From Pachyseris speciosa (Eukaryota > Cnidaria > Anthozoa > Scleractinia > Pachyseridae): 64,000 nt of DNA. Positions within the stretch are counted from its first letter, which is position 1; each line of letters starts with the position of its first letter. Below the pieces are notes generated by a model that saw only the letters and a list, made by a program, of their open reading frames with translations, did no database searches and was not told where the DNA came from. The translations under genes were made by a program, and so were the position numbers. Shown piece by piece: positions 41,437 to 53,900 of the stretch. The stretch spans positions 252,501 to 316,500 of the forward strand of contig JAEMWC010000083.1 in the NCBI GenBank assembly GCA_016490735.1, written 5' to 3'.

Positions 41437-44400
41437 TCCAGGCTTCTTTGGCAATTGCATAAATTGCGTTCACAACTGCGAGGATCATTCTTTATTTGAT
41501 TAGAGAAACTGTCAGGCGTGTGAAAAGCGATAATAATATTTATACTGTCTTAATTAATCGAGCACAACTCTCAGGTTTTCGATACTCCAACCCTTCTTCG
41601 TCAAGGTGGACATCAACTTTGTGAAAAACTATCCTGTCTTAACGTTTTCTTTTCTAACATCCCTCTCTGGTCTTATCGGATGGTTCCACAGTTAAATTAA
41701 ATCAACAATCCATTTATCAGACACGTTTCCATGGGCCTTTTCCCGCACACAATGCAATGGAGGACGTCAGAGCCTTAAGAAGAATAGTCTTAGACTCCCG
41801 TTTGAACATTTCAGAGGACACTAGCTCCTCTGTTTCAGAGGCATTTTTTGCTTGATAGGCCCCGTCCCACGCAGTGAGAAATATTCATTGCGGTTAACCA
41901 CACCAGCCAAACATATACTGAGCACATTGAGCAAAACGCAGAAGAAAACACACGTTTTCTATAATAAAACAATGAAAGGACTACTCCTTGCTCGGCAATA
42001 GACTGCAAAACAACATCATTAGCCTACGGAATAGACTCACTTAAGTAAATGTGCTACGTATATGTTTAAATTTATCCACTACAGATAACACAGCATAGCT
42101 CAACTCGTAAGGATCGAAATCGCAGCTAAATGATTGGCCAACTAGAGCACCAACAAAAATGCGAGATTTTTGACCCTCACAACGGATATAAAACTGTAAA
42201 GAAGGAAAATGAATGCTCTAGACTTCCACAAGACTTTATTCTTGATGTTCTCCTTACAGATTTAAGACCTTCCGACCGAATTTTAGACTGATTTTCCGAC
42301 TTGACTTCTAACAGATTTTCTTCCGAATCTACAACCATGTGCGAAGTAAAATTCCGAGATCAGATGTCAATCAAGACATCGTGCTCCAATTGGCTAACTA
42401 GACAAAGAGTTCAAAATCGTGCGCGAGTAACGAAATCTATTTCTGACACACTCCCCCCCTTGACTGACCTAGTCAATCAACAACTCTAGATCAACTCATA
42501 AAGGTCAACGTTCAATGTTTAGAAATGTTCCTTGGACAGATAACTGAACCTTTACACACTGATCAGTCACAACGTACGATTTCCACTTGATCATCGGGAA
42601 CAAATCTGATGACTGGCGGAACTGTACTCACATTCTCCTTGTTACCACCATCTTGATTCTCGTAAGAAACTTCAATTGGATACAACTTTTGTACAGGACG
42701 TTGGATCTCAGCTCTTCCCCCTTTAGACGCTAACCGAACAACGGCTGCGCGAACGAGGTTATCTCTCCCATGGATCAACTCTTGAACTGTACCAAGTTTC
42801 CACCTTTGTCGAGGCACATTGTCTTCATGAATGCAAACAACGTCTCCTTTCTTAATCACTCGAGATTGTGTTGTCTTATTGCCAAGATGATGCTCGCGAA
42901 GTTCAGAAAGATACTCACTTCGCCAACGGTTCCAGACGTGTTTGAGAACCAAATCAAGATGCTTCTGCCTTTTAGACAACTCTGTGGCTGTGGTATCTGA
43001 AGTAGAACCTTGGGTCTTTGGAATGGGACTGAGCAACCTTCGCCCAAAGCATAACGAGGAAGGTGTGATTGGTTCTTCGAGTTCTTCATAGACGTAGGTC
43101 AAGGGTCGAGAGTTAAGTATTCCTTCGACTTCCACCAATACTGTTTGAAACTCTTCATAAGTCACTCGTGCATTTCCGAGGGTCTTCTTGAGGCAGTGTT
43201 TAACTGAGCGCACCATTCGTTCGAAGAAACCACCCCACCAAGGAACGCGAGGGACATTGAACTTCCAGACAATACCATGCTGACTGAGAAAAGGTTTCAA
43301 ACAGGAACCCTTGAAGGTTTTACCATTATCTGATATGACAAGACGTGGTACTCCTCTCCTAGAAACAAACCGCTTTAGACACCTTAGGAATGTTTCTGTT
43401 GACAGATCTGGAACCAGCTCGAGATGAACAGCTCGAGAGGAGGCACAAGTAAAGATTGCAATGTATGCCTTATAGACTGTCTTACTCTGGAATAGACATT
43501 CTTTAAATAGACTGCTCCCGCAAAGTCGACACCAACTTGAGTGAAGGCCGTTTCATCCGAAACTCTGAAATCTGGAAGTGGAGGCTGTGGAGGGGCACTG
43601 TACGGTCTTCCGTCGAGTTTCTTGCATGTAGCGCACGAAGAAATAACCTTACGTACGGTCTGTCGGCCTTTTACCACCCAGAATCTTGACCTTAAATCAG
43701 TTAATGTCTCTTTGACACCATTGTGCATGACATTGTTGTGACTCTTTCTGATCATCAGAATAGTGAAGTGATGTTTCCGAGGTAAGATTGCTGGAAATCG
43801 AGCTGAATACGGCAAGGGTGCATTATGTAATCTTCCTCCACATCTCAATATGCCTTCTCCATCTGAAAATAGACCCAACGAATGACGTGTCTGTTCAAAT
43901 TTTTCTTCTTCTTGAACGTACTTCTGAACATTCTTAATCCACAACGATTCTGCGCCTTTCAACTCTTCTGGTTCTATCTCCAGTGAGGTTAATTGAGGTT
44001 GTTCTTGTTTTTCTCGAGCGTGTCTTATAAAACGCAAAACATAGCACGTGACTCGGAGGAGCTTGTACACATCACCGAATTTCGCAGGTTGGATTATTTG
44101 CTCTAATCCCTTGACTTCAACGGTAGCAGCGACAGTGGTGACCCTTTTTGTCGGCTTAATTTCACTTAAAGGATTGGTCTCGAAGTTCTTCATTCCAAAC
44201 TCCTTCTGATTTGGCCAACAGTCAGAACTCCTCTTCAAGAAATGAGGACCTTCCCACCACTTCCTGTTGTCCTTTAGCTTTGAGGCCTTGCATCCACGTG
44301 ATGCAATGTCAGCGGGGTTCTGATCAGTGGGAACATACTTCCATACATCTTGGGTAACGAGCTTTCTGATTTCTACAACTCGATTCTGCACGAATGGTTT

Positions 44401-47400
44401 GAATTCCTTTTGACTCTTAGTGATCCACCATAAAGCGATCTCTGAATCCAGCCAACAGACACAGTTATTTATCTTCAGAGATTGGTCAAGTGCCTTGCGT
44501 ACGCACTAATGCAGATAACAGTTCCAATCTGGGTGTGGTGGCACCTGTGATGGGTGACACTCTTGTTTTCGAGGCGACAAGATTGGACACAACTGAATTG
44601 CCTGACGGTATCCTGAGGTAAACGACGCCACCAAATGCTTTGTTTGATGCATCAGCAAATCCATGTAACTCAATCAGAGAACTTTCAAGAGATTTCAGTT
44701 CATATGAGTAGCATCTGTTAATTGTAAGACTAGAAATGTTTTGCATGTCTTCCAACAATGATCCCCACCGCTTCAGTGTCTCTCCTCCTAGTGGAGTGTC
44801 CCAATCAACTTCTTTCTTGCAGGTCTCTTGAAACAGTATTTTGAAGGCAACAGACACTGGGGACAGTAATCCTAGAGGATCGAATATCTTTACAATAGAA
44901 CTTAGAATGATTCGTTTCGTTATGATTTCTTCTTTCAAATAACTTGTGAGATTCTTGAAGGTAAAGACAAGTTTATCTTCTGCTAGATCCCAAGATCTTC
45001 CCAGAACCTTCGGAAGGTCTTCTGTGTTATCCCTGTTCTGAAACTGTGACTTTGAGAATGTTTGATCTTCTTGCTGGAACACAGGAGAAGGCTGTTGCTG
45101 ATTCACTCCTTGGTCTTCCTCTGATTTGACTTTCTCTGATAATTCCAGATCATTCGTCATCCACTTGCGCATATTGAACCCAGATTCTTTGAATCTTGTC
45201 TTCAGTTTGGAGTAGAAGTCGTAAGCGGAGGCTCCATCAGGTTTCGAAGATGCTAAATCATCCACATAAAGAGAACGCACGACTTCTTCCACAAATTCTG
45301 GATCCTTATTCATGTAAGAGTTCAAGTGATGGCGAATTGTTCCATTTAGGAGGAAAGGGCTGGAGTTTACCCCAAAGACCACTCTCGTGAATCGCATAAT
45401 GACCAACTGTGGATTGTCTGTAAGAATGTCGTCAACCCAAAGAAATCGCAGGAAGTCACGGTGCTCTGGCGCAATGGCAACATTCAAGAATGCCTTCTCT
45501 ATATCCGCTGTGAGTGCTACCTTGTGTGCTCTGAATCGTGCCATTACATCAAAGATCATTGGAGTGAGGGGCAGTCCAGAGTACAAACAATCGTTACGTC
45601 TTGGTCCGCCACGCTTGGCAGATGCATCATAAACTACACGGAGCTTAGTAGTGTCCTTATCAAGTCTGATGACTTCTCTGTGAGGCAGGTAGTGGACCTT
45701 GCCGACTGCTCGCTGTTCTTCCATGTTCACTGGTTCAATGATGTTCTTTTCAAGTTGCTCTTGAATGACTTCATCATAATGTCTGAGGACCTCCGGTTTC
45801 GATTTAAGCCGTCGCAGCAATGATTCTAGCCTCGTTTTGCTCAACTGATAGTTGTCGGGAAGAATAGGATGACTTTCCTTGAAAGGCAACTTGACTTCAT
45901 ATCTTTCACCATTGTGCGTGATATTTTCAATGAATTTCTCATAGACTGTCGGTTCATCAAGCTTGATCCCTAGAGTTTCTAAGTCCCAGAAGTGTTTGAT
46001 TTCCCTTTCAAGCGAGTTTCTCTCTTCAATGATACAGTTCGAGATCTTGAGTACATGAGTTTCCTTAAGGTTAACTGTAGAGTCTCCCTGCTCTGACACT
46101 GGAATTCCAACCGGTCCAGAAAGTACATAACCAAGCCTGGTATAAAGGGCAATAGGACCTGATCCGGGACCACAAATAACGGTTCCACTTACAAAATGCC
46201 AGTAGAAATCGGCACCAATGAGAATATCTATATTCAGTTCTTCATCACCATGGGAATTATCAGCTAGCCTTAAGCACTGTAAGTGAGGGTAGTTCGCTTG
46301 TGTGAACTCAATTATTTGATTACTGATTGGCGCACAGATCACTGGTACTACATATGCTGAAACATATACCTGCATGCCGTCGTCAGCCTCCACTGCCATT
46401 TGAATAATGTCACATCGTCTCAGTTTTGCAGTAGACTCTCCAAATGTCTTGATCAGTAGTGTGTCCTGGCCAGCGATGGGAAGGTTAAGAGTTTTCTGCA
46501 AGTTCTGTGAGATGTAGCTCCTTTGACTGCCACTATCAAATACCATCCTGGCATTGACAAAATGTTCACCATTCCCTGGCTTGGAAACGTTTGCTCTTGC
46601 TGTCTGCAAAAGTACACTAGATTTGGAGTTGACAAACATGCTGATAGTTGGGGCTTGAAATGATACTGCACTTGGGTTAAGTGCACCTCCTTCTTTAGTG
46701 ACTGTGCTTTTCCTGTGGGGAATTGATTGACTCTCCCGGTTTAGATTTTCACAAATTGAGGCGTGGTGTCTCAGACCACAGATGTTACACACTTTACCAT
46801 TTCCACACTGGTTAGCGAGGTGACCAGTACGCAAGCATCTGAAAGATCTTCCTTTCTGTGGAAGCATTTGTTTCCTCGCAGAAATGTCAGTCACCACATT
46901 ACAATTGACGGATGGATGCGTTCCCTTGCAGTATGTACACCAAGGGCCCTGTTGGATGCTCTTCCCGCCCTCTGTAAACAATGCTGAAGTTGTCGATGGT
47001 TGTTGTAATGGTACACGCCTTGAAGGATTCGGGACCCGTGACTCCTTACTGGCGACATCTGCAGGGACATGTTGGCAGTTTTCTCGTAGACGCAACTCCT
47101 TTTGGAATTCGGTTAAAATATCCTTGAGGACCCAGGTTTCAGAAGTTAGATTCCTAGTAATGGCGATCCGGAACTCTGCTGGCAATTGTTGCATGATTAT
47201 GGGCGTTAGAAAGCAGCCATACATCTCTTGTGAAATTTCTCAAGCCCACGCACACGTGATTCCACCATATCGTAAGGCTACGAAGACGCTTGACATCATT
47301 AACGACCTTTATTCTCGGGATTTTAGTGAGAGCTTCCATGTGACTCGAAATAACGAGTTGACGATTTCCAAATCGCTGTTTCAATAGATCAATAGCTTTC

Positions 47401-50400
47401 TCGTAATTGGCATTTGTCAGAGTCAATCCCGCAATTACATGTGCAGCAGATCCCACAAGGAGTGATTTCAGATAATTAAGCTTATCTACTCCGGTTAGAG
47501 TGCTGTTTCGATGGACAGCCGATTCAAAAGACTCCCAGAATTGATACCAGTCGATATGATTCCCGTAGAACTTCTTTAACTCGAGTTTCGGCAATTTGGC
47601 GTGGTTATGAATAGAGCGGGATACACTCGAATTCGTCACTGTTTGAGCGCGCGTTTGAGTGCTGTTTAAACCAGCTTCAGCAGATTGCGAAACGAATGCC
47701 ACTTGTTGACTACTTGCTTCTTCCTTTTCCCGAATTAAGGCTGTTTCCAGATCCACAATACACGCCTGTATTGCACTGGCGAAGTCACAACTATAGCTCA
47801 CATCTTCATCGATTTTCGACTCATCTAGATATTCAAGAACCTCTTGATCCATGCCTTTGAGCTCCAAAACCTTGTCCTGAAGAGTAGATTTAAAAGATTT
47901 AAGCTTCTTGAAATCAACGGATTCCCCACAATCCATAGACTCCTTTGCTTCAGAGATAATTTTCTTTACGAAAGTTCGATGACTTTCACGGATCTTCGTC
48001 TTCTTCTTCAATTTCTTTTTCACTTCGGCCATGTTTACATTCACATTCCTTCACGAAGCTTGATTTCAATGATCTTAACGGAGAATTCCCACTGAAACTT
48101 CCCGGGTCTCGGCACCAGCAATTGTAAAGAAGGAAAATGAATGCTCTAGACTTCCACAAGACTTTATTCTTGATGTTCTCCTTACAGATTTAAGACCTTC
48201 CGACTTGACTTCTAACAGATTTTCTTCCGAATCTACAACCGTGTGCGAAGTAAAATTCCGAGATCAGATGTCAATCAAGACATCGTGCTCCAATTGGCTA
48301 ACTAGACAAAGAGTTCAAAATCGCGCGCGAGTAACGAAATCTATTTCTGACAAAAACCTCAGAAAAGAGCGCCATTTTTGGAAATGAAAACAAGAACTCA
48401 TCTCCATCATTTCGCAGCAATCGGCAACTGACGAGGTCCAAAAGATTAGGATCGAAACCGCGGTCTTGTCTGACCATCAACTAACTAAACTGACGAAAAA
48501 CTTACAAACGTCAGAAGGGCTATCAGCCGCCCCTGGCACAAGCAAAAAAATGCTTCTGAAACAGAGGAGTTACTGATGGAACTTTCCCAACTTAAGGAAG
48601 ATAAAAACGAGCTTCTTCCCGAATCAGACTATGAAGAATTTGAAAGCAACCAAAGGCCACCAGAAAAGAAATGATACTGAGAACTCATCTCTATCTTCTC
48701 TTAGCAATCATCTACTGACAAGAAGGGAACAAAGGCACTCAAAAGACATACGGAAAAAGGAAATTGCCCAGAATCATTGCCAGTGCACAGCAAAAGGCTC
48801 GCATTGAAACGGACACTGAGTTCAAAACTAACATTAAGCGCGTCCGCAAAACTGCGGAACAAGAGTTTCTCAAGGCTCTAACTCGTTTTTATTATCGCGA
48901 AACCGATCGTTTAAGATCGGAAATCAAACGTAGAAAGAAACTGAAAGTTTCTAACCAAAACGCGAACACTGATGTCACGAGAGTTTAAAAAGCCGTTTGT
49001 AACACAATATCATTCATCAGTGAAATCCTCATGAGCAAATGGCACTTCATAGAGAAACAACCGACGCTCAGAGAAATTTTAAGGAACCGCCACTAACACT
49101 GATCATAGTAGAGGTGGCGTTCCCTGAAAGATATACTCGTTAGAGCAAACAAATACCTTTCAAAGGCTAAAAACACGCGTATGGGAGTCGCGCAGGCCTA
49201 TCTAACCCCTTTCTTTTAACAATGGCGACCATGTTGAGATAAAGACCACCTATTTTTCAAATTGTCAAAAAAGGTGTTATACCGCCGAATTTCAAGTGGC
49301 TAATCAATGACAATGAAAGAATACTTAATTTAGAACATTTCTGTGAAATTTCATGCTTGTATCACCAAATGAACAATTCTGCCCCCAAAAATGATCTTAG
49401 CCGTTACACTACTTGCCGAAAGATAGTACTAGTCTATACAGTTTGGATTTTAAGACCGGAAGCCAACCAGTTGATTATTTTCTACGTGCTGAGGAGTTAC
49501 ATTCGGTGTTACCAAAGCCTAATAAAGCTGACTGGTAGTCTTCACTCCTTTTAATGTTGTAGAGTTGCCATTTATCTTATCGCTAGTATCAATTTTATTT
49601 AATTAACATGTAACACATACATTTAGCTAAACCTAAAAGCCGAGCTCCACCATTATAGCGGATCAGCTCCGGCGGCCCGAATGGCCTTCAAGCGGAGCAC
49701 CATGGTTAAGAAAATATCGTAACCCATCTAAGCAAGAAAATTTGGTTTTGGTCACCAGACGTACGCCCGTACGTCCGCCCTTCCATATATGCGATGTCCA
49801 ATTGACAGGCTAGTTTACAGCGCACATCTTTGATATTGGACATCCATGTTATCGTCAATTGACACCAGTCAAAACAAGTTATCCGCCGACCAGCATTACG
49901 TGACCATATCACGGGCTCAAGCTGAGACTTCATCGAGGTCAGCTGTTTGTTTGAAGTTGACCGCTGACCAGGTACTGGTTTTCGATTGGATCGCAGGCTC
50001 AAGCCAGATGTGGGACACCCAAACCAAAACGAGGCTTAATTTTTCGCGCGTTTTCTGCGGCTTGAGATTTCACATTCAGTTGGTTTCTTCATTTTGAGCA
50101 AAACAACTTGAATTCATATTCTTCGAAGTTCAGTTTCTGTCCTTTAATTCGCGTAAAAGGCATAAAAATCAAGAACTACTTAAAAGATACTCCGGAAGGT
50201 GAATTTTTAACTGATAAAATGGAAGTCCAAAAGATTTTTCTCATGAAATTCTTAAATTTTGGATCCACTTGTATGGCGCCCGGATTGCGTGGTTGAAAAA
50301 CAAAGTGATTTAACGCTTCAAGAGCTTATTTCACTTTACCGCGGCATCTTGCAGCTCACCAAGAAAGTTCACTTAACAATTCACCGGCATTAATGGGAGG

Positions 50401-50822
50401 AACGAGTAGCTCAAAGTTGGTGGAAGAAGTTCTTTCTTTGGACAAACTGTTTTGGTATTTTTGTACATGCGTGTTTTTAATATAATGGATCGATGCGTAT
50501 TTTCAAGTGGTAGAAAGCTCGACAACACAGGTAAGTTTAACTTAAATAAAATTGAGGCTTAGCATTTGTTTTAATCGTTGTTACTTTTGTTCAGGAATGA
50601 AACTTGTATTTTTGTCTCGACTGAATAAATAACAATCTACTCGTTTTGGACACAAAGAAGTAGCTAGTCGAATCGTTTGTTTGTTGTTTTGCAAGCGAAC
50701 GAGTGTTTTTCCTCTCCTTGGCTGACTGTACATGTTTTTCGACGTCTGTGTTTTTACAGTGTTAAGAACTGAAAGAAACGTTTGCCCTTATGTTATTAGT
50801 ATAGGTAATCACATGATTTCGA

Positions 50823-50858
<36 letters not shown>

Positions 50859-50927
50859 TCAAAGACTCACAAAATTGCACGAGTCCGTAGGGCGAGTGCA
50901 ATTTTTGGTCTTTGAAAAAATGTACAA

Positions 50928-50963
<36 letters not shown>

Positions 50964-53900
50964 GTGATTACATATTAATAATATAGACCAAAAAATTGTG
51001 TTGCATAAGCAACGCAGGTGAATCACATGAAAAAATAATTCATTCATCACGCGCAGGTCAAAAACAACGGTTTTGTCAATGTTTTTAAAATTTTTTAAGC
51101 CGCAAAAACCCGCTGAAAAGTTGTAGGCTCTATCTATAAGGCTGCTTTGTTTTTCAATGTTTATCAAGTGCTGTATAATCATTACCTTCAGCATTTCTGG
51201 TTCATAATCTTCGTCTTGTTTGCTTTTGTTTTCTTGGCGTAAAATGGCTTGAGCAAAGTGTTAAGTTTGGGGCTTATAACTTTCGATTTTCGTCGGTAAT
51301 CCCTTCTCTAGACATCACTTTCTCCAAACAGACAGCCAAAAAGCACTTTCTTTCCGCGCTGTGCTCGTTTTTAGAGCTGTTTTCAGCTCCTCAGCGAAAG
51401 AAAACCTGCTCAAAACGCTTGCCGTTGTTTTATGTTTTCACAATTTTCAACACGGCTCAAACTTACCGCGAACTTGTTGCTATAGAAACAGTTACGAGTT
51501 GATTGGCTAATTCAAATTTCTATTGTTTCTAAACCAATCAAAATACATTTGTAATTGCACTGTGTTACAACTTTGCACTGGCGTTACACGTTTTTGCATT
51601 GTGTTACAACAAAACTGCACTGCTTTTTTGGCTAATCAGAATTGAGTAATTTTTTCTAGTATATTATTATCGCCGAAATTTTCGACCTTACGTGGCTAAT
51701 TTGGTTGCTTTTCACCGTTTGTGTATTTGTTGGGGTGGCTAAACGATCAAACATTTGTTCGTAATGCGAAATTTTGGATGAACATGTTTGATTTAGATCA
51801 AACATGGAAAGCCATTTAATGCACTATTGTGAGAGGTGGCTAAACCTTCAAACATGATCGTCCAACGATGTTGGATGAAAATATTTGATCGTTCTTTGAT
51901 TGTTAAATTTGTTTTCGAACAAACACACGCGTCCACAGCATTGTTTTCTTGTAACGTTTTGAGGTTTTTGAACCGCGGTCAGTTCCTGCAGAATGCTCTA
52001 AACATAAAATATTGGCGCAAGGAAAGCCATGCGGTGTTGATCCGCTTTTAGGCTTGCTAAATCTATATATTATTTTAATGGCATTGTTACTGGCATCTAG
52101 CAACGTCGTATTGCTTCAGCCTATTTTGTGTCCAAAAATGAGCAACACACAGGGAAAACGAAGAGTTTTTGGGATCCAGGTGAGGTATAGGATAGCAAAC
52201 ATTTGGAAGAAAACGAAAAAAAAAACATTCTAGAATTCGAACCACTTTCAGATGAAAGCGTGAACGGGAACTCCCCGCGGATCAAAAACAGCAAAAAATT
52301 TCAAGAAAACACAAACTGAATTAGAATGTCTATGTTTCTTCGAAGATTCTTGGACTAGTAAGTGGAGAAATCAGACAAGTAACAAATATATCTCGTAGTT
52401 AACCAATTTTCACATAAACGTCCTTAGAAAGACAAAAACGGAGTGCGCACCTGAAAAAACAGCGAAATGTATTGGTTGGCTTTGATAATTTTATCGTGGA
52501 CAGGACTGCGAGGGTTAAGCCATGGGTGGTTTCGCAAGCGCTGGCTGGATGATGTTTTGTCGCTGAGAATTGAAGAAGCTTCCTCGGTGCAACGATTTTG
52601 TGTGAAATGGCGCTATCATGCAGCTCTATGTTCCAAGTGATTACTTTAAACTATCAAGTTCGTAGTCATATATAAGTCTTATTTGAGTAGTATAGTATGC
52701 ACCGGTTACTCCTTTTTTTGCTGTGGTTTCTCATTAAATTGCTGTGGAATACATTAATGTCGATGACGTCACGAAAAAGCCCCATTTTGGTCTAGGTAAA
52801 ACTGTCTAGGTATCTAGTTAAATCATTAATATTCAAACTGGGATAGGCATACTAATGAGCGTCACTCTAGTACAATAGCAACAATAGACTTGCCCAAACT
52901 TGCCCACTATTCGTGAACACGGACTGGTTTATTCCAAACTCTATTATGTTTTCAAACTTAAAGCGGATAGTTTGTGAAATTCGTTTGCTAGGAAAAACTT
53001 ATCTCCGAGACTTTCAGTTTATTCGAAATGTTTATCGATCATTACTGTTAAAATGGCTAGCTTAACCGTTAACGATTTCCAAGTTGCTTTGAATGCTTGT
53101 GTATCTCTCTCCCTTACTTTCCGCTCCATTAGTCACTAGCTAATTATGCAAACATGCAGTGTCCGACATTTGCATACCAACTCTACAGTAAACAAGCCCA
53201 AGGGACAACCTTCTACCATTCAACAACGACAATAGACGGCTTAAGTTGTTTCGACAGATCAATATAAACACATGAGTACTGCATGACAGGTTTTTTGGGG
53301 GACAAAATATACTGTATTAGCGAATACCCAAGACCCACAAAGCCAACCTCAGTATGAGGCCTATTTTATCAGCAACTGGAACTTACAATTATAACCTGGC
53401 CAAATGGTTGGAAGAGAGACTGTAGCCACTTTCTGTGAACGAGTACACAATTACTGATGCCATTCGCCTCTCTGAAGAGATTCGCAACTTACCTATCGAC
53501 GAGGATGACGTATTGGTTTCTTACGATGTCACAGCCCTTTTTACTAACGTACCATTAAATGAGACTATCAACATCTTAGTTGACAAAGCTTTTACCAATG
53601 ATTGGTTCAACCAATCTTATGACCTTAACCTACAGAAGGATCAACTTGCCAAACTCCTCCAAATCGCCACTACTAACCAGCTCTTCCAATTCAATGGTCA
53701 GTTGTATGAACAAATTGATGGTGTGGCTATGGGTTCGCCCCTTGGCCCTCTGATGGCTAATGTCTTCCTGTGTCATCTAGAAGACAAGCTTACCCACGAT
53801 GGTGTGATGCCCGCGCTATACAGGAGGTATGTTGACGATACCTTGGCCAGAATGCCCAGCACAACTGCTGCAGTTGATTTTCTTTCTCCTCTTAATACCC

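Larger units (their letters stand above)
42190..48357 (-). mobile_element. BEL/Pao LTR retrotransposon, complete in structure, coding regions broken
   Basis: Element 42195-48352 on the minus strand, flanked by the direct duplication AAAAC (42190-42194 and 48353-48357). LTRs of 230 and 254 bp begin TG and end CA. Order on the minus strand: 5' LTR, primer-binding site, gag, protease, reverse transcriptase, RNase H, integrase, purine tract, 3' LTR; this order and the motifs fit the BEL/Pao superfamily. At least three frame breaks (near 47250, 44500 and 43490) prevent a full polyprotein. LTRs differ by only a few substitutions and one 24-bp length difference, so the insertion is young. Host site: the long-inverted-repeat element in gene B intron 2. 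Confidence 0.9.
39063..49436 (+). mobile_element. Long-inverted-repeat DNA transposon, probably Mutator-like, carrying a BEL/Pao insertion
   Basis: The left terminal repeat (about 39063-39979, containing a ~430-bp insertion at 39258-39689) is the inverse of the right one (48915-49436). Shared words include gtgatacaagcatgaaattt, aggggttagataggcctgcg and ttttggttagaaactttc. Inside, decayed plus-strand pieces remain: a basic start at 40339 (MKHRKK), an exon-like segment at 40793-40969 reading [20 protein letters not shown] after a CAG acceptor, and a basic C-terminus at 48764-48988 that ends inside the right repeat. The R-V-M-D...C-x2-C pattern and the ~500-bp repeats fit the Mutator-like group, from memory. 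The outermost ends and target duplication could not be fixed. Confidence 0.55.

Noticed and set aside
41140..41460. 106-aa minus frame with an Asn run
   Set aside because: It is the antisense of the tRNA-like SINE and its (TTA)n tail; such frames are common mispredictions.
45196..47387. Plus-strand frames of 60-167 aa across the BEL/Pao element
   Set aside because: Antisense shadows of the minus-strand gag and pol genes.
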